Below are positions 7,638-16,549 of a DNA stretch of 26,207 nucleotides, piece after piece. Source of the stretch: JBFKAV01 sp041621405 (GTDB taxonomy: Bacteria; Pseudomonadota; Alphaproteobacteria; Rhodobacterales; Rhodobacteraceae). How positions within the stretch are numbered: the first letter of the stretch is position 1; each line of letters begins with the position of its first letter. The notes beneath the pieces are model-generated. The model did no database searches, was not told where the DNA came from, and saw nothing but the letters and a program-made list of their open reading frames with translations. The stretch is taken from positions 1 to 26,207 of the forward strand of contig JBFKAV010000031.1 of assembly GCA_041621405.1 (NCBI GenBank), read 5' to 3'. Made by a program: the position numbers and the translations under genes.

Positions 7638-8747
7638 ATGATGCCGAAACTTCCAGGCAAGTTGCTGGTTGCCGCCGGCGCCGCGGCCCTCGTCATCGGC
7701 CTGGGGCCCGGCGAGTCCCGGGCGCAGGGCCTGTGCGAGGTCTACACCGTCGTCTCCGGCGATACGCTGAGCAAGATCGCGCACGCCGCCGGAGTGGCCG
7801 GCGGCTACCAGCTCGTCTTCGACGCCAACCGCGACGTGCTGAGAAGCCCCAACCTGATCGAGGTCGGCCAGGAGTTGCGCATACCCTGCGCCGACGGTTC
7901 TCTGCCCGGCACGGTGATCCGGATCGCCGAGCCCGAGCCGGCCCCCGAGCCGGCGGACGAGACAGAAGTCGCGGCGACCGAGCCCTTGCCGCCGATCCGC
8001 TTCCTGACTGCCGGCGCCTACGCGCCCTTCACCGACGAGAACCTGCCCGAGCAGGGCCTCTTCACCGAACTCGTGAAAACCGCCCTCCACCATGGCGACC
8101 CCGCGCTCGGCCACCGCGTCGTCTTCGTCAACGACTGGGGCGCGCACCTGACCGAGCTGCTGCCCTCCGGCGCATTCGACATGGGCTTCCCCTGGTACCG
8201 GCCCGATTGCAGCAGGGTCGAGTTCCTCTCGCCCGCGAACGCGCAACGCTGCACCGACTACGACCATTCCGAGCCGTTCTTCGAGGCGGTGGTGAGCCAC
8301 TACGCCCGCAGGGATACGCCCTACGCCAACGTCAGCTCCTACCCGCAGCTCCTCGGCGCCCGGCTTTGCCGCCCCGACGGCTGGTTCACCTTCGACCTCG
8401 AGGCCCAGCGGCTGGTCGAGCCCAACGTCAGCATGACCGTGCCGCCCACCCAGCACGATTGCTGGCGCGCCCTGATGGCCGGAGAGGTCGACGTGGTGAC
8501 CTTCGATGCGTTGCCCGCCGAGGCCGACATCGACACGCTGAAGCTGCGCGACGCGGTGGTGGAGCTCCCCACGCTCTCCACCCTCGCCACGCTTCACGTG
8601 TTCACGCCGAAGTCGAACCCCAACGGCCAAGCCTATCTTGAAGTCCTGAACAGGGGCATCGCCGAGATCCGCGCGAGCGGCGAGTGGTTCGCCATTGTCT
8701 CGCGCCACCTCTCGGCCCACGCCGCGCGCCGCGACGGCGGCAGCTAG
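7638..8747 (+). CDS. LysM domain / solute-binding-protein (type 3) fusion, periplasmic
   Basis: 369 residues. A signal peptide (about 1-30, ending ESRAQ|G) is followed by one LysM domain (about 35-84: VYTVVSGDTLSKIA, then PNLIEVGQELRIPC), a short Pro/Glu linker (EPEPAPEPADE), and a periplasmic type 3 solute-binding domain (about 119-355: IRFLTAGAYAPFTDENLPEQGLF, then DMGFPWYRPDC and DVVTFDALPAEADI). LysM should anchor it to peptidoglycan. Neither permease nor ATPase genes are adjacent, so a sensing or scavenging role is as likely as transport. Three in-frame ATGs occur at 7632, 7638 and 7641; CGGG six bases upstream favours 7638. The 148-base leader shows no promoter I can defend. It is convergent with dacB across a GC hairpin. 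Confidence 0.85.
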   Translation: MMPKLPGKLLVAAGAAALVIGLGPGESRAQGLCEVYTVVSGDTLSKIAHAAGVAGGYQLVFDANRDVLRSPNLIEVGQELRIPCADGSLPGTVIRIAEPEPAPEPADETEVAATEPLPPIRFLTAGAYAPFTDENLPEQGLFTELVKTALHHGDPALGHRVVFVNDWGAHLTELLPSGAFDMGFPWYRPDCSRVEFLSPANAQRCTDYDHSEPFFEAVVSHYARRDTPYANVSSYPQLLGARLCRPDGWFTFDLEAQRLVEPNVSMTVPPTQHDCWRALMAGEVDVVTFDALPAEADIDTLKLRDAVVELPTLSTLATLHVFTPKSNPNGQAYLEVLNRGIAEIRASGEWFAIVSRHLSAHAARRDGGS

Positions 8748-8773
8748 GGCGGGCACGGGAGGAGCGATCCCTG

Positions 8774-8805
8774 CGCCCGGCCGCGGATCGCGGTCGGGCC
8801 GGGCG
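8774..8805. terminator. GC hairpin between convergent genes (possible bidirectional terminator)
   Basis: A perfect 9-bp stem (CGCCCGGCC 8774-8782 with GGCCGGGCG 8797-8805, 14-nt loop) lies between the LysM-gene stop and the dacB stop. There is no T-run on either side, so intrinsic termination is uncertain. Confidence 0.35.
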
Positions 8806-8808
8806 ACC

Positions 8809-10317
8809 TCAGCTGCCGTAGACCGCGACCCAGCGCTCGATCAGCTTCTGCTGCATGGCACGGGCGCGCGAGGTCCAGCCGCGCCCGCCCTCCGGGCGCT
8901 CGATGTCGTCGGGCGCGAGGCCACGGCGGCGCTCGAGGTCGGCAGCGAAGATGGCGAAGGCCAGGACCGCGTTCGAGGACGTGTGGACGTAGCCCGCGAG
9001 CGCGCTGACGAAGTTGAGCGTGCCGGTTTTGGCCTGCACCCGCGCCGGGTGGTCGCGGATCGTCCGGCCGTTCGCATCCTTCATGTCGATCCGCTTCATC
9101 ATCCGCCGGAGAGCCCCGTCTGCGCCCGACTGCACCAGCGCCGTCACCATGTCGGAGGCCGAGATCCGGCTGTCGGGGCCGAGCCCGGAATGGTCGACGA
9201 AGCGCGTCCCGTTCACCCCGGTCCGGCCCTTCAGCCAGTCGCTCATCCTATGGCCCGAGGCGGCCAGCGTCGCCGGTGGCCCGCCGCGGCGAGTTGAGGC
9301 CGAAAGCCCGACCACCTCGGCGGTGAGGTTGGTGGACCATTTCAGCATATCCGTGAGGATCGTGGCCAGGTCGTCGGACACCTGCTCCACCAGCACCGTG
9401 CCGCGCGGCACGCCCTCGGCCCGGGCCGGCGGTGAGAGCACGATACCGTAGGAGCGTGCCAGCACCTGAAACACCTCGCCGGCATATTGCGCCGGACGCC
9501 GCACCGGCAGCCAGCGGCTGCCACTGTTGCCGAGCGCCGAGGCGGCCACGGTCCAGTCGTCCACTCCGTCGCGGTCGGCATAGGTGTAAAGCGGGCTGCG
9601 ACGGTCGGCCACCTGCATCCGGGCGACGGTGACCGCCGGGCGCAGTCGTTCCGAGCGCGCGTCCATCGCCACCTGGTAGCCGCCTCCCGCGCGGCGCCAC
9701 TCGAAGTGTACCCGGTTGAAGTTGAGATTGAGGCCCGAGATCGAGGGGTTGTAGCCGACGTGGTCGGGCTGGTCGGGGTCGATCGAGCGGATGAAGGGAA
9801 GCGCGCCGTCATGCACCCGGAACCAGCCCGAGACCTCGCGCACGCCGGCATCGCGCAATCCCGCCGCCATCCGGGCGAGCCCGTCGGTGTCGAGCGTCGG
9901 GTCGCCGGTGCCGGTCAGGATCAGGTCGCCGTCGAGCCGGCCGTTGCGGATCGGCCCCGCGGCAATCAGCTGGGTGCGGAAGCGGTGGCCGGGGCCGAGC
10001 GCCTCCATCCCGTAGAGTGCGGTGATCGCCTTGGAGACACTGGCCGGCGGCATGGCCATGCCGGCCCCGGAGCCCTCTAGCACCAGGCCCGAGCGCGCGT
10101 CGGCAAGCGCGAAGCTGACCTGCCCGCCGAGCCTTGCTTCGGCAATCAGCGCCTCGGCTGCCGTCACTGTGACGCGCCGCGCCTCGGCCGGGGTCAGGCC
10201 ACGCGGAACCGGGCGCAGCGAGGTGAGCGGCGCCTCCGACAATGCCGGCGCTGCGGCCCCGGCGAGGAGGCCGCCGAGAACGAACCGTCGCGTGAGATCG
10301 CTTGGCGCCCGCGTCAT
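8809..10317 (-). CDS. dacB: D-alanyl-D-alanine carboxypeptidase/endopeptidase (PBP4-type, peptidase S13)
   Basis: 502 residues. This serine DD-peptidase trims peptidoglycan stem peptides and cleaves cross-links in the periplasm. The three penicillin-binding motifs are present: SVSK (93-96, nucleophile S93), STN (328-330) and KTG (430-432). The PBP4-type insertion occupies about 130-310 between the first two, and DHSGLGPDSRIS (375-386) is also typical. The N-terminus SDLTRRFVLGGLLAGAAAPA has a twin-arginine-like export signal. The ATG at 10317 is chosen because this signal then starts at residue 7; the longer frame to 10401 has no membrane signal. nadD and the MOSC gene lie upstream on the same strand, with 126 bases between nadD and dacB, so co-transcription is possible but unproven. 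Confidence 0.93.
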   Translation of the reverse strand: MTRAPSDLTRRFVLGGLLAGAAAPALSEAPLTSLRPVPRGLTPAEARRVTVTAAEALIAEARLGGQVSFALADARSGLVLEGSGAGMAMPPASVSKAITALYGMEALGPGHRFRTQLIAAGPIRNGRLDGDLILTGTGDPTLDTDGLARMAAGLRDAGVREVSGWFRVHDGALPFIRSIDPDQPDHVGYNPSISGLNLNFNRVHFEWRRAGGGYQVAMDARSERLRPAVTVARMQVADRRSPLYTYADRDGVDDWTVAASALGNSGSRWLPVRRPAQYAGEVFQVLARSYGIVLSPPARAEGVPRGTVLVEQVSDDLATILTDMLKWSTNLTAEVVGLSASTRRGGPPATLAASGHRMSDWLKGRTGVNGTRFVDHSGLGPDSRISASDMVTALVQSGADGALRRMMKRIDMKDANGRTIRDHPARVQAKTGTLNFVSALAGYVHTSSNAVLAFAIFAADLERRRGLAPDDIERPEGGRGWTSRARAMQQKLIERWVAVYGS

Positions 10318-10443
10318 GGCCGCGAGGAAAGCAAATTGCCGGGCGCCGGGCAAGCGCCTGCCGCTCGCGCGGGGCAGTTCGCAAGCCCCTGGCAGATGCA
10401 TTGCCGGCGGCGCTTGGACCGGCCAGGGTCCGGTCCTTTCGCC

Positions 10444-11046
10444 TCAGCGCGCCCAGCCGCCGCCGGCCCGGATCGCGCTCGAGGAGATCTCCTGCATCGG
10501 CACGTTGACGAAGCACCAGGCGGGGGGCATGAGCCGGGGCAGGAGCCGCGAGGCCTCCTGCGGCACCCTCCAGGGCCAGTAGCGCTCGGCCGCCTTCGCC
10601 ATCCGCGCCGACGCCCGCGCCCCGGGCCGCGCGATCACGCCGACCGGGGTGGTTGCCATGATCTCCTCCCAGCGCTCCCAGCGGTGGAACTGCGCCAAGT
10701 TGTCGGCCCCCATCAGCCAGACGAAGCGCACGCCGGGATAGCGCGCCCGGAGCTCAGCGAGCGTTTCGGCCGTGTAGCGGGTGCCGAGCCGCGCCTCGAA
10801 GTCGGTGACCACCACCCGCGGATGCCGCATCGCCGCCCGCGCGGCCGCCATCCGCCGGGAAAGCGGCGCCGGCCCCTCCTGCTTCAGCGGGTTGCCGGGC
10901 GAGACCAGCCACCACACCTGGTCGAGCCCGAACCGCTTCAGCGCCTCCCTGGTGACGTGGACGTGCCCGGCATGGGGCGGGTCGAACGACCCGCCGAGAA
11001 GGCCGACGGCCTGGCCCGGATAGGCGATCGGAAATCCCTCGGGCAC
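10444..11046 (-). CDS. nadD: Nicotinate-nucleotide adenylyltransferase
   Basis: 200 residues. The enzyme transfers AMP from ATP to nicotinate mononucleotide to give deamido-NAD in NAD synthesis. The nucleotidyltransferase motif GGSFDPPHAGHVH (18-30) carries the HxGH histidines, VWLMGADNLAQFHRW is the substrate loop, and ISSSAIR near the C-terminus is the SxTxxR phosphate motif. The start is a GTG at 11046 with AGGGAGG eight bases upstream. An ATG in between is out of frame, and the longer frame to 11163 adds a glycine-rich stretch unlike the family. It follows the MOSC gene after 53 bases and precedes dacB. The usual Rhodobacterales partner (rsfS) is not downstream here. Confidence 0.93.
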   Translation of the reverse strand: MPEGFPIAYPGQAVGLLGGSFDPPHAGHVHVTREALKRFGLDQVWWLVSPGNPLKQEGPAPLSRRMAAARAAMRHPRVVVTDFEARLGTRYTAETLAELRARYPGVRFVWLMGADNLAQFHRWERWEEIMATTPVGVIARPGARASARMAKAAERYWPWRVPQEASRLLPRLMPPAWCFVNVPMQEISSSAIRAGGGWAR

Positions 11047-11099
11047 GCGGCCATCCTCCCTGATCTTGCTCGCCTTTTCTCCGCCCCGCCCCTGCCCTG

Positions 11100-11570
11100 T
11101 CAATCGGCCGGTGCCACCCGGTCGCCCACCGCCACCCGTCCCGGCTTCACCACCTCGGCGCACCAGCCGCCGTGGCCGCGCATGGCGTTGAAGCCGCCCG
11201 GCCCCAGCGCCGCCTCCATCCGCGAGCAGGGGGCGCAGGGCACCGTGATCTCCAGTACGGCCTCGCCCACGGCAACCCTTCGCCCGCGCAGGGCGGCCAG
11301 GTTGATCCCGGAGACCGCGATGTTGCGCCGCAGAAGGGCGGGCGCCACCCCGTCCCGGCTGGTCAGCGTGGCGATGACGGCCAGGTGCTCGGCCTGGATC
11401 AGCGTGGCCGCGCGCTTGCCCGCGCGCCCGTGATCGCCCTCAAGCCCGCCCGCGCCGATCTCCACCGCCGGAACCGCCCGCACTTCGCCCTGGCGCACAG
11501 GCCTGAGCCCGATCCAGGCCACCGAGCCCGCCTGCGCGAACCGTCCCGTCATTTCCGAGAGCGTGTCCAT
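11100..11570 (-). CDS. MOSC domain-containing protein
   Basis: 156 residues forming a stand-alone MOSC beta-barrel. Family features are GLEGDHGRAGKRAATLIQAEHL (42-63), LLRRNIAVSGINL and the cysteine motif CAPCSRME (112-119), in which one cysteine is expected to bind molybdenum cofactor or carry sulfur. GGGAGG lies seven bases before the ATG at 11570. Stand-alone MOSC proteins are cytosolic and are thought to hand sulfur or Moco to targets; the partner here is unknown. It is divergent from the MBL-fold gene (72 bases between starts) and upstream of nadD on the same strand. Confidence 0.85.
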   Translation of the reverse strand: MDTLSEMTGRFAQAGSVAWIGLRPVRQGEVRAVPAVEIGAGGLEGDHGRAGKRAATLIQAEHLAVIATLTSRDGVAPALLRRNIAVSGINLAALRGRRVAVGEAVLEITVPCAPCSRMEAALGPGGFNAMRGHGGWCAEVVKPGRVAVGDRVAPAD

Positions 11571-11642
11571 CCGCCATCCTCCCGGGCACGCGCCCCCTGA
11601 GTGTGGTATCTACAAAGCTTATCATCCGCCAGGAGAGAGACC

Positions 11643-12605
11643 ATGCTGAGACGCGAGTTCCTCACATCGGGCGCCGCCCTGACGCTGGCCGCGGGATCGG
11701 GCCTCACGCTCACCCTGCGCCGCGCCTCGGCCGCGGGCCACGGGGTGTCTCTGGCGGCCGCCCAGCGCTTCCGCTTCGGCGAGGTCACGGTGACCGCGCT
11801 TTCGGACGGCTATCTGCAGATCAGCCCCGACGTGCTTCTCGGCATCGACGCGGCGGGCTTCGAGGAACTGTCGCGCGCTGCCTTCCTCGACCCGGCCCGC
11901 GCGCTCCAGGGCTCGGTCAACGCCTACGCGATCCAGCGCGGCGACGACACCGTGCTGGTCGATTCCGGCACCGGATCGATCTTCGGCCCGACCCTCGGCC
12001 AGCTCCACGCCAACCTCGCCGCCGCGGGGATCGACCCCGCATCGGTCAGCCGGCTCGTCGTCACCCACCTCCACGGCGACCACATCGGCGGCTGCTTCAC
12101 CGAGGCCGGGCCGGCCTTTCCCAACGCCGAGATGGTGCTGACCGAGGCCGACCACGCCTTCTGGTCCTCCGACGAGATGAAGTCGATGGCGCCCGAGCCC
12201 TTCCGCCCCGCCTTCGACCTCGCCCGCGCCGCCGTCGCCGCCTATGGCGAGCGGGTGTCGCTCGTCGCGACCGACGCCGACCTCGGCGGCAGGCTCAGCT
12301 TACGGCCCTTCCCCGGCCACACCCCCGGCCACGCCGGCGTGCTGGTCGAGACCGGGGCCGAGCCGCTGCTGATCTGGGCCGACATCGTCCATGTGCCGCA
12401 CGTCCAGTTCGCCCGGCCCGAGGTCTCGATCGCCTTCGACGTCGACCCGGCCGAGGCCGCCGCCACCCGCGCCGCCGCGATGGGAGAGGTCGCGGAGGAC
12501 CGGACGATGATCGCCGGGATGCACCTGCCCTTCCCCGGCATCGGCCATGCCGAGCGGGCCGGCGACGCCTTCGGCTACACGCCGCTCGTCTGGCAGTACC
12601 TCTAG
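11643..12605 (+). CDS. Secreted MBL-fold metallo-hydrolase
   Basis: 320 residues. The N-terminus RREFLTSGAALTLAAGSG is a twin-arginine-type signal and cleavage is likely after ASA (about residue 31). The metal site HLHGDHIGG (142-150: H142, H144, D146, H147) and the later histidines in FPGHTPGHAGV and AGMHLPFPG give the full dinuclear metallo-beta-lactamase-fold set. It resembles the broad lactonase/quorum-quenching-like hydrolase group; the substrate cannot be read from sequence. AGGAGAG lies before the ATG at 11643; the longer frame from 11601 would begin upstream of this ribosome site. Tat export implies folding with metal in the cytoplasm before secretion. It is divergent from the MOSC gene and 86 bases upstream of ettA. 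Confidence 0.88.
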   Translation: MLRREFLTSGAALTLAAGSGLTLTLRRASAAGHGVSLAAAQRFRFGEVTVTALSDGYLQISPDVLLGIDAAGFEELSRAAFLDPARALQGSVNAYAIQRGDDTVLVDSGTGSIFGPTLGQLHANLAAAGIDPASVSRLVVTHLHGDHIGGCFTEAGPAFPNAEMVLTEADHAFWSSDEMKSMAPEPFRPAFDLARAAVAAYGERVSLVATDADLGGRLSLRPFPGHTPGHAGVLVETGAEPLLIWADIVHVPHVQFARPEVSIAFDVDPAEAAATRAAAMGEVAEDRTMIAGMHLPFPGIGHAERAGDAFGYTPLVWQYL

Positions 12606-12691
12606 GCCGGGCGGACGGGCGTCCCCCAATTGCCCTTTCGCCGCGCAACCCCTAGATGGGGGCCGACCACTCGGCACCCCGGAGGACCCCC

Positions 12692-14347
<1,656 letters not shown>

Positions 14348-14444
14348 GGAGAGCTGCTTGTATTTCGCGGTTGGGTTCGACGCGTGCGCGAAAGCGATTG
14401 CGAAGCAATTGCGTGCGACACCCGGTGCAGGTAGCGTGCGGACG

Positions 14445-14486
14445 GTGGAGCCGAGGTGGGTGAAGTACAAGAAGTTCAGTAGGTGA
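14445..14486 (+). repeat. Second direct copy of the ettA 3' end (divergent)
   Basis: It reads VEPRWVKYKKFSR followed by TGA, against VEPKRVKYKKFSR-TAG in ettA: 11 of 13 residues are identical while most differences in DNA are synonymous (AGT AGG TGA against TCC CGC TAG). It is in a different frame from ettA and has no start of its own. The protein-level conservation with DNA divergence suggests it came from another ettA allele, for example as the displaced or imported end of the gene at an insertion junction. Confidence 0.7.
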
Positions 14487-14589
14487 GGAGTGCGCGATAG
14501 GTGCGAGACTAATAGAGGTAGTAAGGATGCGGCCTTGCAGCGCGAATTCCGACTCACCAGCCTCGTGGCAACTGGTTTGGAGTGCGTAA

Positions 14590-15255
14590 ATGATCCCTGA
14601 AGTTGCCTTTAGAAGAACGTATGCCGTTAAATGCGGCTCAAATGTAGGAACAGCTGTTCTGATTGACTTAGAGAAGTCGCACTTCCTAGTGTCCGCCAAT
14701 CATGTATTTGACGAATATGACAGCGATAAAAGCATTGAGTTGCTCGCGGGACACGGTTGGCAGAGACTTTCACACACACTTTGCTCTCGCGGCTCGTCGA
14801 AGGAGGTTAAAGACGACTATATTGTTTTTGAGATTGGCTCGAAGCCGCAGAATGCGCCAGCACTTGAGTTCCATGAATTTGACAAGATCTTTATTGGGCA
14901 AGATGCATTTATCTTAGGTTACCCGTTGCTATGGCCCTCACCTTTGTCAAGGGCCAATAATGGATTTCTTCCTGCTTTAGCAAAGCGTGCGATGTTCTCA
15001 GGCCTAGTATCGGCGGGAGGTTTTGATAAGCTCTACACTCTCGATGTTATGCTAAACAAAGGGATGTCCGGAGGACCGGTATTCGCCCGTGATCACCAAT
15101 TGCTTGGAGCAGTTGGCTTAGCCGGAATTGCAGTGAGCTACTATTCTCCTGCCGAATTGATCACCGGGGACCAGAACGAAGCCTTGTCTTTCAATGCGAA
15201 CACAGGAATAGCGTTCTGCATTCCTATTGGTCACATTCTGAGCCGTATTCGATAG
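14590..15255 (+). CDS. Trypsin-like serine peptidase, apparently cytosolic
   Basis: 221 residues with the chymotrypsin-fold triad: H38 in LVSANHVFDE, D76 in VKDDYIVFEIG, and S160 in LNKGMSGGPVFARD (GxSGGP). GTAVLIDLEKSHFLVSANHV is the strand leading to the histidine, and GIAFCIPIGHIL closes the second barrel. There is no signal peptide, membrane segment or PDZ domain, so it is not DegP-like and probably stays in the cytoplasm. GGAG lies about nine bases before the ATG at 14590. Base composition is clearly lower in GC (about 45% in a counted 60-base line) with AT-ending codons unlike all neighbours, a strong sign of recent transfer. It sits alone between the duplicated ettA tail and a RAYT remnant. 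Its substrate and partner are unknown; a stress or defence effector is one possibility. Confidence 0.8.
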   Translation: MIPEVAFRRTYAVKCGSNVGTAVLIDLEKSHFLVSANHVFDEYDSDKSIELLAGHGWQRLSHTLCSRGSSKEVKDDYIVFEIGSKPQNAPALEFHEFDKIFIGQDAFILGYPLLWPSPLSRANNGFLPALAKRAMFSGLVSAGGFDKLYTLDVMLNKGMSGGPVFARDHQLLGAVGLAGIAVSYYSPAELITGDQNEALSFNANTGIAFCIPIGHILSRIR

Positions 15256-15272
15256 AGCATAGTAGGCAAGCC

Positions 15273-15296
15273 GTAGGGTGTGTGCTCGCACGCACC
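15273..15296 (+). repeat. REP palindrome with 5' GTAG foot (copy 1)
   Basis: GTAG (15273-15276) is followed directly by a 9-bp hairpin GGTGTGTGC / GCACGCACC with one G-T pair and a 2-nt loop. GTAG at the foot of a short hairpin is the recognition signature of REP-associated tyrosine transposases. Confidence 0.7.
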
Positions 15297-15331
15297 TTCC
15301 CCGGCGACCGCGACGCAAAACTCGGATCAAC

Positions 15332-15355
15332 GGTGCGTGAAATCACGCACCCTAC
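15332..15355 (-). repeat. REP palindrome with 5' GTAG foot (copy 2, opposite orientation)
   Basis: On the minus strand GTAG (15355-15352) is followed by a perfect 9-bp hairpin GGTGCGTGA / TCACGCACC. It matches copy 1 in design and faces it across 35 bases, a BIME-like pair. The TAG of its GTAG is the stop codon of the adjacent RAYT frame. Confidence 0.72.
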
Positions 15356-15645
15356 CACCCGAACCTGCCCGTTTGCTTGTCGCGGTGAATCGACGAATGC
15401 TGCCAGGCTTCCGGCGCCTCGACGAACCCGTGCTTCACCGGGTTCCACCAGCAATACCGGACGTGCGCCGCGTAATCCGCCTCGTCCCGGATATGGTGCT
15501 CCCAGAACCGCCGCTGCCACATCTCCTTCTCGGACTTCCCGAACCTGCTCGGGACGGCCGCCCAGCCGCACCGCACCCGGCCGCAAACCGCCGACCGCCC
15601 GGCCCGTCCCGGTTTTTCCTTGCAACACAGGCCCGAACGCCCCAT
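15352..15645 (-). pseudogene. REP-associated tyrosine transposase (RAYT, IS200-like Y1), C-terminal remnant
   Basis: The frame holds MWQRRFWEHHIRDEADYAAH, then VRYCWWNPVKHGFVEAPEAW and QHSSIHRD, the well-conserved C-terminal third of RAYT/Y1-transposase-like proteins. The upstream two thirds are missing. These should contain the HUH motif, and no homologous sequence appears between 15650 and 15771. The 97-residue frame therefore cannot encode an active nuclease. Its TAG stop falls inside the GTAG of a REP copy, the usual intimate arrangement of RAYT genes and their REPs. The position of the breakpoint suggests deletion during formation of the island or fusion to the csp promoter region. Confidence 0.72.
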
Positions 15646-15771
15646 ATCGACCCGGCGAAGTTATTTCTCTTTCGACACTGTCTTCCCTAACCGGCTGCAG
15701 TCTCTCGATCCTGAACTGACAAGCCGGGCTGCCGCATTGCGTGGGCAGCAACCAAGTTAGGAGACATCACC

Positions 15772-15978
15772 ATGGCCAATGGCACGGTGAAATGGTTCAA
15801 CGCCACCAAGGGTTTCGGCTTCATCGAGCCCGAGGGAGGCAAGCGCGACGTGTTCGTGCACATCTCGGCGCTGGAGCGCGCGGGGCTGACCAGCCTCGAA
15901 GACGGCGCGAAGGTGACCTTCGAGATCGAAGCCGGCCGCGATGGCCGCGAGAGCGCGACGAACCTCGAGCTCGTCTGA
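15772..15978 (+). CDS. Cold-shock protein (CspA family)
   Basis: 68 residues, a single cold-shock OB-fold that binds single-stranded RNA and DNA and melts mRNA structure. RNP1 is KGFGFI (13-18) and RNP2 is VFVHI (27-31); MANGTVKWFNATKGFGFIEP is a standard start. AGGAGA lies before the ATG at 15772. A 6-bp hairpin (15728-15733 with 15744-15749) lies in the presumed 5' untranslated region, which in csp genes is often long and temperature-sensitive, but the upstream sequence has been disturbed by the RAYT island. A strong hairpin follows the stop. Confidence 0.95.
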   Translation: MANGTVKWFNATKGFGFIEPEGGKRDVFVHISALERAGLTSLEDGAKVTFEIEAGRDGRESATNLELV

Positions 15979-15992
15979 GCGAAAGCCCGACG

Positions 15993-16017
15993 GATGGCGC
16001 GCCTGACGCGCGCCATC
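15993..16017 (+). terminator. Hairpin after the cold-shock gene (probable terminator)
   Basis: A perfect 10-bp stem (GATGGCGCGC 15993-16002 with GCGCGCCATC 16008-16017, 5-nt loop) starts 14 bases after the stop. It lacks a T-run. No gene is visible between it and 16192; a second hairpin (CGCACCC / GGGTGCG, 16155-16173) lies in the leader of the next gene. Confidence 0.45.
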
Positions 16018-16191
16018 CCCTCCCGATCCCACATCACACCCAGCCGTCCACGGCAGAGGGCACCGGGCCGTCCCTCCGCGCGCCACCCCCGAGGGCAGCG
16101 GCAAGGGAACGTCCGCGGGAACCTGATCGACCCGTCGCGAGTTGACCGGACGACCGCACCCCTCTCGGGTGCGCTAACCCGGAGGACCGTC

Positions 16192-16350
16192 ATGACGCTC
16201 GGCACCATCCTTCTCATCATCCTGATCCTCGCCCTGATCGGCGTCCTGCCCGCCTGGGGCCATTCGCGCAGCTGGGGCTACGGGCCATCGGGCGTGGTTG
16301 GCCTGATTGTCGTGATCCTCCTCATCCTCGTTCTGATGGGCCGGATCTGA
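16192..16350 (+). CDS. DUF3309 family small membrane protein
   Basis: 52 residues. MTLGTILLIILILALIGVLP is the first membrane segment, followed by the family centre AWGHSRSWGYGPSG and a second segment VVGLIVVILLILVLMGRI. This two-helix hairpin with a W/G/S-rich loop is characteristic of DUF3309. GGAGG lies six bases before the ATG at 16192; the longer frame to 15994 is arginine-rich and unlike the family. Its biochemical role is unknown. It is followed after 20 bases by a tiny membrane peptide gene and probably shares its transcript. Confidence 0.85.
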   Translation: MTLGTILLIILILALIGVLPAWGHSRSWGYGPSGVVGLIVVILLILVLMGRI

Positions 16351-16370
16351 GCGAAGGGAGGGCTGAAAAA

Positions 16371-16448
16371 ATGAAAGGCATTCTCGCTTGGGCGATCGGG
16401 ATCCCGATCCCGATCATCATCCTTCTCTATCTCGTCGACGTGTTCTGA
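16371..16448 (+). CDS. 25-residue hydrophobic peptide
   Basis: The frame encodes MKGILAWAIGIPIPIIILLY followed by LVDVF: one short membrane-spanning segment with a central IPIPI kink. GGAGG (16358-16362) is eight bases before the ATG, an excellent ribosome site for so small a frame. It lies 20 bases behind the DUF3309 stop and uses G/C-ending codons like its neighbours. It is likely a real small membrane protein made with DUF3309, but there is no family I can name. Confidence 0.55.
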   Translation: MKGILAWAIGIPIPIIILLYLVDVF

Positions 16449-16476
16449 GCGGCCAAACGCCGACGCGGGCGCCTCG

Positions 16477-16518
16477 TTGACTCAGGTCATGGCGTCCGCG
16501 CGTCCCGCTCCCTATCTT
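16477..16518 (+). promoter_or_regulatory. FNR/CRP-family-type operator and promoter of the DUF4342 gene
   Basis: The palindrome TTGAC-TCAG-GTCAT (16477-16490) fits the FNR-type layout of two 5-base half sites with a 4-base gap. TATCTT (16513-16518) is a good -10 and predicts a start at 16525. The palindrome centre (16483.5) is then exactly 41.5 bases upstream, the class II activator position, and it replaces a -35 element. The regulator could be an FNR, NnrR/Dnr or other CRP-family protein. Confidence 0.45.
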
Positions 16519-16549
16519 TTTTCCTTCACCTTCCCGAAGGAGACACACC

